Shown here: one piece after another, positions 1 through 8,447 of the stretch | How positions within the stretch are numbered: the stretch's first letter is position 1 | How the letters are laid out: every line of letters starts with the position of its first letter | Assembly (NCBI GenBank): GCA_950022655.1 | Contig: OX465579.1 | Span: forward strand, 134,549,118 to 134,613,117 | Length of the DNA stretch: 64,000 bases | Reading direction: 5' to 3' | Source: Alentia gelatinosa | Taxonomy: Eukaryota; Annelida; Polychaeta; Phyllodocida; Polynoidae | Position numbers and translations under genes: made by a program | The notes under the pieces: generated by a model | Told to the model about the DNA's origin: nothing | The model's input: only the letters and a program-made list of their open reading frames with translations | The model's database searches: none

Positions 1-1309
1 CCAGGGAGTCATCGATTCGGGGAAGGGGGTATGCATCTTTGACCGTGCATGCGTTCACCCGACGATAGTCCACACAGAACCTAGCGGTACCGTCTTTCTT
101 CCGTACCAGCACGACCGGGGAGGCCCAGGGGCTCTCGGCCGGCTCAATCACGCCTTGTCGTAGCATGTCCTGGACCTGCTGGGTCACTACGTCCCTTCGA
201 TGGGGAGCTAACCGCCGAGGCGGCTGCTTGACCGGCCTGGCTTCCCCCGTGGGGATAGAGTGCTGCACTAAGTCCGTTCGTCCCATGTCCTGTCCGTCCC
301 GCTGGAACGCATTCACATGGCGTTGTAAGACCGTGGTCAGTGGGGCCTGATCTTCTAGGGCCACTCCGGTCAACAGCTCCGCCAGTACCTCGGGTGGTAG
401 CGTGGTGAGTCGGCGGCACTGTTGACCCGCCTCTGGTGGGCCCCTTTCGGGGGCCAAGGCCTCCACATGCCCCAACGTGGTTCCTTGATATACCGACAGC
501 GTGTCAGCCCCGGGGTTCAAGACCCTGATGGGTACCTGTCCATCCTCAGGAAAGAATACCGCCCTCCCTACTCGAAAAGGGTTGTTACTGGTAGCCTGGG
601 GCTCCAGTAGAGCGGCCTCTCCGTCTCTCCAGGCCCCTATCACCTCTCCATCTACTATCACTTCTCCTTGCCCCCGGATCTGAGTAGTGTGGCGGCAGAC
701 TACCCTACATCGCTCTCGCGACTCTGGCCACTCCAGATGCCCCTGGCGCAGGTCCACGGAGACCCCGTGGGACCGAAGGAATCCAGCTCCTAGAATGGCA
801 TCCGAGTCTACATCCGCTAACGCCATTTCAATCGTCACCTCCCTTTCCCCTAGTCGGAGCGGAACTTGCAACTTCCCTTCCAGCGCTAATGGCCTTCCGT
901 CCGCGCAGTAGATGGGCTGCGTGGACGCAGTCACCTCCCCCGGTTGCTGGTGCTTCCTCCACCAGTTCTGAGATAGGATATTAATTCCAGCCCCAGTGTC
1001 CACCAGCAGCTGTATGGTCTGTCCCCATATTGTCCCGGTTACCACGAGCCCTGACCCTTGCGCCTCCTGCTGCCCGCGTATCAATCCTGACTTCGGCCTC
1101 TGATCCGTCTGCGGAGCGACCCCTGCCCGACCGGCAGCCGGGGTCGCTTCTAGTTTTCCGCCGGTTCCGGGGTCCTGGGACTCCTCTCTCTCCGGCCTCG
1201 TTGAGGACAATCCCGTTTGAAATGCCCTACCTGGTGACATAGAAAACACCTTCGTTCTGAGGGCTGCTGTATCTGTGGTTGTTGTACCGCAGATGTTAGT
1301 TCCGCCAGT
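1..1309 (-). CDS. pol: Pol polyprotein of copy A, 5' part only
   Basis: The frame opens at 1309 after a stop and overlaps the end of gag in the -1 frame. It encodes the aspartic protease (DTGA motif) and the first blocks of reverse transcriptase, then leaves the window. The candidate slip site is at 1153-1159 and its stem-loop at 1115-1148, matching copy B. Nothing in the visible part is broken. Confidence 0.9.
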
Positions 1310-2577
1310 TTACGGTTAACAGTTTCCAATTCTTCCGCCATGCTCCGTCCGGCCGCCCGAATCCGTGCCGGGTTTTCCCTCTCTACTGACAGGTAGGCTT
1401 CGGCTTCTACCGCCGTGGTGACCGCCTCCTCCAGTGTCCGGGGCTTACTTTGGTAAACCCAGTGTTTTAATTGCGTGTCCCCGATGGCATCGAGGAACCT
1501 GTCCCGCCCCATGGAGTCTAGGGTCTGGCCATCCGCCTCCGGGTAGGCGAGCCGTATCATCCTCCAGACCTCCTCTGCCAGACTTTGTAGGCTCTCCCCG
1601 GCCTGTCTGCTTCGTACACGCAGGGCCGCCTTGTAACTTTCCGTCTGGTTACGAGGGGCGAACCTTTGTTGGAGTGCGCTCCGGAGTCGAAGGTAGCCGG
1701 CCTCGGTATCTGGCCGGACTCCCGCCAACAATCGTCGGGCCACTCCGGTCAGGGAGAGTCCCAGAAACATTCCGGCCTCCGGGGCAGGCCACCCGTTGAC
1801 CTTGGCGCACAGGTCAAAGTGAGCCAGGTATTCATCCAAGTCGGACGCCCCGTCAAATTTAGCTGGCATTACCACGGGCTTAGTGGCCTTCTTGGCCGCT
1901 GTGCCGTCGCCTCCCCCGCTCACTGGGTCGCGCCCTTCCTTCGACGCTAGACCTTCCGTTACGGTGGGCGCCCAAAAGGTTGTGGGTAGCGGTTTTACTT
2001 CCGGCGGGGGCGAGGCGACATAGGGGTTCCTGCGCCGAACGGGGGCCTCCGGTCCGGCCTCTCCCGATTCCCCCTCTAGCTCGGCTTTTACCCCGTCGCC
2101 TACCAGTACTCCGCCCGTGGTTTTCTCTAAGTCCCGTCTCCTCCAGGAGATATCACGATCCACGCATTCCCTCACCCGGCCCCCAGGGCTGGTGAACCTA
2201 GATCCCGGGGCCCACGCCGCCCGGGTAGCCTCGGGCACGCCGGGGGCAGCTTCCGCCACCCGAGCCTCCGGCGCCAGCATCCATGGCCACGAGGCTATCC
2301 CGGCGCGCGGTCCCCAGGCCAGCCCCGGGAACAGGCCCGGAGGAGGCTGCCAAGCCGTTCCCCCTTTTCCTTCCCCCGCAGGCGGGGTCGTCCCTAGGGA
2401 AGAAAGACGCCCCTCCGGCCTCTCCGGACTCTCCGGACCCTCCGGTCCTTCGGAGGTCTCCGATCGATGACTTTGAGGCGTGCCCGGCGTCTCCTGCAGG
2501 GTAGGCCCCTCACCTGTCCCAGCTCCTCCCTCGCTTAGGAGGGAGGCGGCTCCGGAGTCATTCTGTGTTGGGTTCAT
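1150..2577 (-). CDS. gag: Gag polyprotein of copy A
   Basis: A 475-residue Gag starting at the first ATG after the primer binding site and ending in a UAG. It is the same protein as in copy B: a low-complexity acidic and proline-rich N-terminal half, a retrotransposon-gag capsid-like domain around residues 235-415, and a CCHC zinc knuckle (C-x2-C-x4-H-x4-C) at about residues 444-457. It forms the particle that packages the element RNA. The start 60 codons upstream in the same frame lies inside the LTR and is not used here. The intact frame implies a recent insertion. Confidence 0.9.
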   Translation of the reverse strand: MNPTQNDSGAASLLSEGGAGTGEGPTLQETPGTPQSHRSETSEGPEGPESPERPEGRLSSLGTTPPAGEGKGGTAWQPPPGLFPGLAWGPRAGIASWPWMLAPEARVAEAAPGVPEATRAAWAPGSRFTSPGGRVRECVDRDISWRRRDLEKTTGGVLVGDGVKAELEGESGEAGPEAPVRRRNPYVASPPPEVKPLPTTFWAPTVTEGLASKEGRDPVSGGGDGTAAKKATKPVVMPAKFDGASDLDEYLAHFDLCAKVNGWPAPEAGMFLGLSLTGVARRLLAGVRPDTEAGYLRLRSALQQRFAPRNQTESYKAALRVRSRQAGESLQSLAEEVWRMIRLAYPEADGQTLDSMGRDRFLDAIGDTQLKHWVYQSKPRTLEEAVTTAVEAEAYLSVERENPARIRAAGRSMAEELETVNRKLAELTSAVQQPQIQQPSERRCFLCHQVGHFKRDCPQRGRRERSPRTPEPAEN

Positions 2578-2593
2578 CTCCTTACTGATTAAA

Positions 2594-2613
2594 GAATCCC
2601 ACCGCTGCCACCA
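2594..2613 (-). promoter_or_regulatory. Primer binding site of copy A
   Basis: Reverse complement of the copy B site, one base inside the LTR. It ends in the complement of CCA and matches the acceptor/T-arm side of a tRNA-Leu. Confidence 0.8.
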
Positions 2614-2614
2614 A

Positions 2615-3062
2615 TGTAGTACAGAATGACTAGGACACGCACAGGTACAGTTCAATAGTTTATTCACAGGCACTCTCAACGGAGGCTGGTAGACAAGCTT
2701 GACAGGTACGTACCTCCGGCACGTTAAGCGTAATATGTAACCAACGTAATCACCCACTTAGGGGGGAACTCTCAGGTACTCCGACCAGGTAAGTAACCGT
2801 GGAGGGTGCCAGACAGGAGGTTCGCAGGGAGCCTTCCGGAGGTGGTTCGGGCCCAGTCTCACGACGGACTGCCGTCCGGAGGGCATCCGGAGACTTATAT
2901 AATAAGTCGGCCGGATGTCCCCCGACGTCACTTCCGGGACCAGGGCGACCCCTGGTGGGCCCGCGGGGTGTCACCGAGGCAACACTCCGGAACCCCTCCG
3001 AACCCTCCGGAACTCCGGAGGCGCCTCCGGACCGGAGGCGCCCCTCCGGAAGGCTCACCACA
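2615..3062 (-). repeat. 5' LTR of copy A
   Basis: 448 bp, running TGTGG to TACTACA when read on the minus strand. The TATA-like box is at 2895-2901, the ETS/CRE composite at 2924-2937 and the AATAAA at 2659-2664. The outer flank reads GTAT on the plus strand, the complement of the ATAC next to copy B. Confidence 0.93.
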
Positions 3063-3582
3063 GTATTTAGTTTCAAGCGATGCATAAGGAAGCAGTATTT
3101 AATGCAACCTATTTAATAGGCTATTAAGACCAAATGCACACCTTGAGACTTTCCCATATCTCAAGGGATTTGTTGCTGTAAAAGTTCCCTTGCGATATTT
3201 TTCTGGTGCAATATCTCAAGGTGTGCCATACTTGAGACTTTTTTCTTGAGATATTGTACCACCCCCTTTTACCACCCACTGAGGAACAAAGTCTCATGAG
3301 ATATTTCTCCCAAAAAGGGAGAAAGTCTCATGAGACTTTCAAATTAAGCATGTTTGATATTTTCCTTGAGATATTGTACCTTTTGGTTGCAACCTCCTGC
3401 TGGGTGGGCCGCCAGGTCGACCACGGTCGACCCGAGTCCCAGATTTTGCACATCCCTTGAGATATTCCCCCTGGGCTAACAGGGACCCAACTTCCACATA
3501 GTGATCGGTCGAGAGAGTGTGAATACCAGAATGAAATTAACTGGGGAAAAATTATCTCCATATTTGGGAGTATTTTAATATG

Positions 3583-3727
3583 ATATACATTGTTTTTTGT
3601 TTTCTTAAAGTTTGTCATATATATAATTTTTGTGGCTGTAGGGGATGGAAGTTGGGATCCTGTTACCAACCCCTACGGCCACACAAATTATATATGTTAA
3701 ATAATTTAAGAACAAAAAACAATATAT
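3583..3727. repeat. Hairpin with GGCTGTAGGGG arms, unit 1
   Basis: TGTGGCTGTAGGGG at 3631-3644 faces CCCCTACGGCCACA from 3670, and AT-rich flanks extend the pairing (GTTTTCTTAAA against TTTAAGAAC). It is the same motif as unit 2 at 4060-4192. Confidence 0.7.
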
Positions 3728-3773
3728 ATCATTTAAAAATATATTGTATTAAAAAACAATATGTATTATATTA

Positions 3774-4017
3774 AAAAGTAAGTTATCCATCCTTGAGACT
3801 TTTGCACGAGTGCGATATGGGCAAATGTCTCAAGGGCCGGTCGGTCTGCACAGCAGGGGAGGGGGAAAAGTCGCCGACATCTGGTCCCTGAACATTGGTC
3901 TCCACAGCAGGAGGTGGGGTAAATATCTCAAGGGTCTATCTGTGCACACCTTGAGACATTTGCTTGAGACTTTCTAGCACTCGCGAAAAATTCTCATTGA
4001 TGGATAAATTACTTTTT
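3774..4017. repeat. Inner inverted repeat of the foldback element
   Basis: AAAAGTAAGTTATCCATC at the left end pairs with GATGGATAAATTACTTTT at the right, continuing into GCACGAGTGCG against CACTCGCG-type sequence. It sits between the two GGCTGTAGGGG hairpins. Confidence 0.6.
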
Positions 4018-4059
4018 GACATAATGTATATTGTTTTTTAATATGATATATTTTTGATA

Positions 4060-4192
4060 TAATATATATATATTTTTTTTCTTAAAAATGTTCATATATA
4101 TGATTTGTGTGGCTGTAGGGGGTGGTAACAGGGAACCACCTTCAATCCCCTACAGCCGCACAAATTATATATATACAAAATTTAAAGAAAAC
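4060..4192. repeat. Hairpin with GGCTGTAGGGG arms, unit 2
   Basis: TGTGTGGCTGTAGGGG from 4107 faces CCCCTACAGCCGCACA from 4147, with AT-rich extensions. It is a diverged copy of unit 1. Confidence 0.7.
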
Positions 4193-4732
4193 AAGGATGT
4201 CAGAGTTCAGGGAAATCCCTGAAATCAGGGTTTTTTCTAGAACACACAAATATTGTCCTCACTACTCAAAAACCTCAATAGAACCTGTGTATGTCAACCC
4301 CATATTGTTTCAAGTACCCCACACACCCGATTTCCCTTTAAATATGTGCATTATTACTTCCATGATTTTCAGGGTTTTCCCTGAGAAGCTTCCCATTGAT
4401 AATGCCAGGATGAAAATCCCTGGAATCCCTGAAACCCTTGCACTGTTACCGTGCAAACCACTTTGAATGCATAGCTAATACCAGGAACCAGCTCAATATT
4501 ACAATCTCCCATGCATATATTTGGTTTAAAATCAATAGAACATAGATGGTAGGACTCTGCTTGGAGATCCCAGACTGTAGTACCAGTTCTAATCACCAGG
4601 GAATACAGCTTTACTCGTTTGAGTTCCCAGTAAGCATTGTAGTCTGGTGGGGGAAGGGGGGGGTGAGTTTGTCCCAGCAAATAACTCCAGGGATTTTTCT
4701 CAAGGGCTGCTGACATCCCTGAAGAAAACAAC
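4193..4732. other. Core of foldback element without recognisable gene
   Basis: This stretch contains several short CAGGGATTT / AAATCCCTG inverted motifs (near 4200-4235, 4365-4440 and 4690-4725), suggesting one more degenerate inverted-repeat layer. The open frames here are short and unrecognised. Confidence 0.4.
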
Positions 4733-5152
4733 AAATATATTTCATAATAAAATACTACCGATTATGGAGATTTCCCCCCCCCCCCAATTAATTTTATTCT
4801 GATATTCACACTCTCTTTACTGAATACTTAGGACTTGGGTCGACCGTGGTGGACCTGGCGGCCCACCCAGCAGGAGGTTGAGTCCAAAAGGTGCAATATC
4901 TCAAGGAAAATATCAAACATGCTTGATTTGAAAGTCTCATGAGACTTTCTCCCTTTTCGGGAGAAATATCTCATGAGACTTTGTACCTCAGCCGGGGGTA
5001 AAAGGGGATGAAAAGGGGGTGGAACAATATCTCAAGAAAAAATTTCTCAAGCATGGCACACCTTGAGGTATTGCACTGGGAAAATATCGCAAGGGAACCT
5101 TTACGGCGACAAATTCCTTGAGACATGGAAAAGTCTCAAGGTGTGCTTTGGT

Positions 5153-6530
5153 TATGTAAAATATTTCTGTCTCCTTTTGTTATGGATCAGTAGATTTTCC
5201 ATTCTGGTATATTGAATACAACTTCAAGATCGAATATATGGTGGAGACTAACAACAATTATATTGAGGCTTGGACCTAGAATTGGAGACCGAAATGTGGG
5301 AGGTGGAGGGGCAGTCCGACTGGCCATAAGGTCACAGATGTGTGTCCAAAGGATGAGGCTAGCTAGATTTACATAATAATGCAATGTCTGGGGCAAGACA
5401 AGACTAGAGCATGGGTGGAACCCCTTTGCTACCTTGCGTCCTACTATAACTTCGCTGGGATGGGAGGGGAGTGAGATGTGTATGAGGAGGGCAGGGGACA
5501 GGGAAGGGGTGGGGTTCCCCATAAGTAGACAAATATTACAGCCATGCCGCGTCTCACTCATAAAGCAGTCGACTATAACACGAATCATTCTGAGTTCACA
5601 GCAGGTAATTTCAGTGGTGAGAAGATCATTAGGTGATTGAGGGAATGGGTTTGTGCATAACGAAGTACACTCTGTTGAAGTATGTGTTTTCTGGGGAAAA
5701 ACTTAACTGTATACATAATATAACTACCAAATATTATAATAGCATGCAATTAATAAACAGATGTAAAGTGACCAGATATGTAATGATATAGATTATTCCC
5801 ACTTAATGACCTGTCCGTTAATATAACCACCTATAAATGGAAGAAACGACTTTTGATTGCCACCACTCAATGTCGAACCCATTGATGCTTATATTGGCAG
5901 GAGTCTTATGTCCGTGTATATAATATATATTTGACTCCTTCCTAGAAGTGGCTTTTAGTTGATTGTTCTCAAAAGATAAGAAAGCTAGCATTATATTCAC
6001 AGTAAGTTGGTGGCACAACGGTTTTACACTCCAATCAAGTTTTTGTTCTAATTCTTTTAGAGAATAGTTATTCAAATATGAAAGAGAACGTCTCAATATC
6101 TCGGGGGATTATTTAAAAGGATACTAAAGCTGAGGCAGTATATGATGATAATATGAAGTTATTTTATTTCACGTACACAGTCTTCCAAACGAATTTAATA
6201 GAATTGAAAGGCTCGCTTCTCTCGTAACAGTTCTTAATGAATACAAAAACCAGCCTTCCATATCTATGGCCTTATATAACCTTTCAAGCTTATTCACACT
6301 TCTTATTTTGTCACGGTTGCTTTGTCAGAAACCCTTTTTGCACTCGATGCCCACCGTAAAAGAAATTAAGTTAAGCAAGGTGTTTTTCAACCGTGAATAC
6401 TGCGTGACCTGAAGCCTGCCTTTGTGCCACTTGTGCCATGACCTTAACGCTGTCCTACCGGGGGTGACCTGACATGGTCAGGGACGGGGTGACTGCATCA
6501 GGGGGTATAGAAAGAGACATGAAATGTATA
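5153..6530. other. Non-coding spacer between foldback element and copy B
   Basis: Mostly AT-rich sequence. The longest frame is a 133-codon minus-strand one (5187-5588) that resembles nothing I recognise and is probably chance. I see no RNA gene or clear repeat. Confidence 0.4.
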
Positions 6531-6534
6531 ATAC
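6531..6534 (+). repeat. Target-site duplication ATAC, left
   Basis: ATAC directly before TGTGG is repeated directly after the 3' LTR at 15658-15661. If the last A of the LTR is instead counted as flank, the duplication is AATAC (5 bp). Confidence 0.75.
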
Positions 6535-6554
6535 TGTGGTGAGCCTTCCGGAGG

Positions 6555-6577
6555 GGCGCCTCCGGTCCGGAGGCGCC
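6555..6577 (+). repeat. 11-bp-arm palindrome in LTR
   Basis: GGCGCCTCCGG, one T, then its exact reverse complement CCGGAGGCGCC. It is present in all three LTRs. Confidence 0.85.
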
Positions 6578-6659
6578 TCCGGAGTTCCGGAGGGTTCGGA
6601 GGGGTTCCGGAGTGTTGCCTCGGTGACACCCCGCGGGCCCACCAGGGGTCGCCCTGGTC

Positions 6660-6673
6660 CCGGAAGTGACGTC
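6660..6673 (+). promoter_or_regulatory. Composite ETS/CRE site in LTR promoter
   Basis: CCGGAAGTGACGTC joins an ETS core (CCGGAAGT) and a CREB/ATF half-plus site (TGACGTC), sharing the T, 22 bp before the TATA-like box. This spacing and order is a known composite motif in animal promoters; function here is inferred. Confidence 0.6.
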
Positions 6674-6695
6674 GGGGGACATCCGGCCGACTTAT

Positions 6696-6702
6696 TATAT
6701 AA
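6696..6702 (+). promoter_or_regulatory. LTR TATA box
   Basis: TATATAA in an otherwise GC-rich LTR. It would place the transcription start near 6725-6730. The same box is at 15371-15377 in the 3' LTR. Confidence 0.75.
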
Positions 6703-6932
6703 GTCTCCGGATGCCCTCCGGACGGCAGTCCGTCGTGAGACTGGGCCCGAACCACCTCCGGAAGGCTCCCTGCGAACCTCCTGTCTGGCACCCTCCACGG
6801 TTACTTACCTGGTCGGAGTACCTGAGAGTTCCCCCCTAAGTGGGTGATTACGTTGGTTACATATTACGCTTAACGTGCCGGAGGTACGTACCTGTCAAGC
6901 TTGTCTACCAGCCTCCGTTGAGAGTGCCTGTG

Positions 6933-6938
6933 AATAAA
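6933..6938 (+). promoter_or_regulatory. Poly(A) signal AATAAA in 5' LTR
   Basis: AATAAA 44 bp before the LTR end. The active copy would be the one in the 3' LTR at 15608-15613. Confidence 0.7.
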
Positions 6939-6983
6939 CTATTGAACTGTACCTGTGCGTGTCCTAGTCATTCTGTACTACAT

Positions 6984-7003
6984 TGGTGGCAGCGGTGGGA
7001 TTC
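6984..7003 (+). promoter_or_regulatory. Primer binding site, tRNA-Leu type
   Basis: It begins TGG (complement of CCA) one base after the LTR and continues TGGCAGCGGTGGGATTC. This is complementary to the 3' end of animal tRNA-Leu (AAG/TAG type, ending ...CCCACCGCTGCCA plus CCA) over about 20 bases; the tRNA match is from memory. Confidence 0.8.
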
Positions 7004-7019
7004 TTTAATCAGTAAGGAG

Positions 7020-8447
7020 ATGAACCCAACACAGAATGACTCCGGAGCCGCCTCCCTCCTAAGCGAGGGAGGAGCTGGGACAGGTGAGGGGCCTACCCTG
7101 CAGGAGACGCCGGGCACGCCTCAAAGTCATCGATCGGAGACCTCCGAAGGACCGGAGGGTCCGGAGAGTCCGGAGAGGCCGGAGGGGCGTCTTTCTTCCC
7201 TAGGGACGACCCCGCCTGCGGGGGAAGGAAAAGGGGGAACGGCTTGGCAGCCTCCTCCGGGCCTGTTCCCGGGGCTGGCCTGGGGACCGCGCGCCGGGAT
7301 AGCCTCGTGGCCATGGATGCTGGCGCCGGAGGCTCGGGTGGCGGAAGCTGCCCCCGGCGTGCCCGAGGCTACCCGGGCGGCGTGGGCCCCGGGATCTAGG
7401 TTCACCAGCCCTGGGGGCCGGGTGAGGGAATGCGTGGATCGTGATATCTCCTGGAGGAGACGGGACTTAGAGAAAACCACGGGCGGAGTACTGGTAGGCG
7501 ACGGGGTAAAAGCCGAGCTAGAGGGGGAATCGGGAGAGGCCGGACCGGAGGCCCCCGTTCGGCGCAGGAACCCCTATGTCGCCTCGCCCCCGCCGGAAGT
7601 AAAACCGCTACCCACAACCTTTTGGGCGCCCACCGTAACGGAAGGTCTAGCGTCGAAGGAAGGGCGCGACCCAGTGAGCGGGGGAGGCGACGGCACAGCG
7701 GCCAAGAAGGCCACTAAGCCCGTGGTAATGCCAGCTAAATTTGACGGGGCGTCCGACTTGGATGAATACCTGGCTCACTTTGACCTGTGCGCCAAGGTCA
7801 ACGGGTGGCCTGCCCCGGAGGCCGGAATGTTTCTGGGACTCTCCCTGACCGGAGTGGCCCGACGATTGTTGGCGGGAGTCCGGCCAGATACCGAGGCCGG
7901 CTACCTTCGACTCCGGAGCGCACTCCAACAAAGGTTCGCCCCTCGTAACCAGACGGAAAGTTACAAGGCGGCCCTGCGTGTACGAAGCAGACAGGCCGGG
8001 GAGAGCCTACAAAGTCTGGCAGAGGAGGTCTGGAGGATGATACGGCTCGCCTACCCGGAGGCGGATGGCCAGACCCTAGACTCCATGGGGCGGGACAGGT
8101 TCCTCGATGCCATCGGGGACACGCAATTAAAACACTGGGTTTACCAAAGTAAGCCCCGGACACTGGAGGAGGCGGTCACCACGGCGGTAGAAGCCGAAGC
8201 CTACCTGTCAGTAGAGAGGGAAAACCCGGCACGGATTCGGGCGGCCGGACGGAGCATGGCGGAAGAATTGGAAACTGTTAACCGTAAACTGGCGGAACTA
8301 ACATCTGCGGTACAACAACCACAGATACAGCAGCCCTCAGAACGAAGGTGTTTTCTATGTCACCAGGTAGGGCATTTCAAACGGGATTGTCCTCAACGAG
8401 GCCGGAGAGAGAGGAGTCCCAGGACCCCGGAACCGGCGGAAAACTAG
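7020..8447 (+). CDS. gag: Gag polyprotein of copy B
   Basis: 475 residues, starting at the ATG (MNPTQND) 16 bases after the primer binding site; an in-frame ATG at 6840 is inside the LTR and unlikely. The N-terminal half is low-complexity, rich in Gly, Pro and Glu. A retrotransposon-gag domain spans about residues 235-415 (from the [15 protein letters not shown] segment). A single CCHC knuckle, [14 protein letters not shown], lies at about 444-457 and should bind genomic RNA. Gag would assemble the cytoplasmic particle. The frame ends GAA AAC UAG, which overlaps the proposed frameshift site into pol. There is no break, and the protein equals that of copy A. Confidence 0.93.
   Translation: MNPTQNDSGAASLLSEGGAGTGEGPTLQETPGTPQSHRSETSEGPEGPESPERPEGRLSSLGTTPPAGEGKGGTAWQPPPGLFPGLAWGPRAGIASWPWMLAPEARVAEAAPGVPEATRAAWAPGSRFTSPGGRVRECVDRDISWRRRDLEKTTGGVLVGDGVKAELEGESGEAGPEAPVRRRNPYVASPPPEVKPLPTTFWAPTVTEGLASKEGRDPVSGGGDGTAAKKATKPVVMPAKFDGASDLDEYLAHFDLCAKVNGWPAPEAGMFLGLSLTGVARRLLAGVRPDTEAGYLRLRSALQQRFAPRNQTESYKAALRVRSRQAGESLQSLAEEVWRMIRLAYPEADGQTLDSMGRDRFLDAIGDTQLKHWVYQSKPRTLEEAVTTAVEAEAYLSVERENPARIRAAGRSMAEELETVNRKLAELTSAVQQPQIQQPSERRCFLCHQVGHFKRDCPQRGRRERSPRTPEPAEN

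Larger units (their letters stand above)
1..3062 (-). mobile_element. Ty3/gypsy LTR retrotransposon, copy A, truncated by window edge
   Basis: This is the first 3,062 bp of the same element as copy B, on the opposite strand; position y here corresponds to 9597 minus y in copy B. It contains the 5' LTR (2615-3062), primer binding site, complete gag and the start of pol through the early RT region. Every open frame in this stretch has an identical-length, identical-sequence partner in copy B, and I saw no difference in the parts compared. Its 3' part and 3' LTR lie before base 1, so whether it is complete and what duplication flanks it cannot be seen. Confidence 0.95.
3130..5152. mobile_element. 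Nested foldback DNA element with long imperfect inverted arms
   Basis: The ends read CCAAATGCACACCTTGAGAC and its near reverse complement. The arms, about 3130-3585 and 4733-5152, pair with interruptions; the left arm has roughly 70 extra bases near 3441-3510. Both arms are studded with CTTGAGATATTG-like motifs in both orientations. The core contains three further hairpins (3583-3727, 3774-4017, 4060-4192). No transposase frame is visible, so this is probably a non-autonomous foldback or MITE-like element, possibly several nested insertions. It lies wholly between the two retrotransposon copies. No target duplication could be fixed because the exact ends are uncertain. Confidence 0.7.
6535..6982 (+). 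repeat. 5' LTR of copy B
   Basis: 448 bp, TGTGGTGAG to TGTACTACA, identical by eye to the 3' LTR. It supplies the promoter. The 5' end is packed with CCGGAGG-type repeats including a near-perfect palindrome at 6555-6577. Promoter-like elements sit at 6660-6702 and a poly(A) signal at 6933-6938. A plausible leader splice donor (GAG before GTACGT) has its GT at 6884. Confidence 0.95.

Noticed and set aside
3130..5152. CRISPR-like array because of recurring CTTGAGATATTG motifs
   Set aside because: The motifs are irregularly spaced, occur in both orientations within inverted arms, and the genome is plainly eukaryotic.
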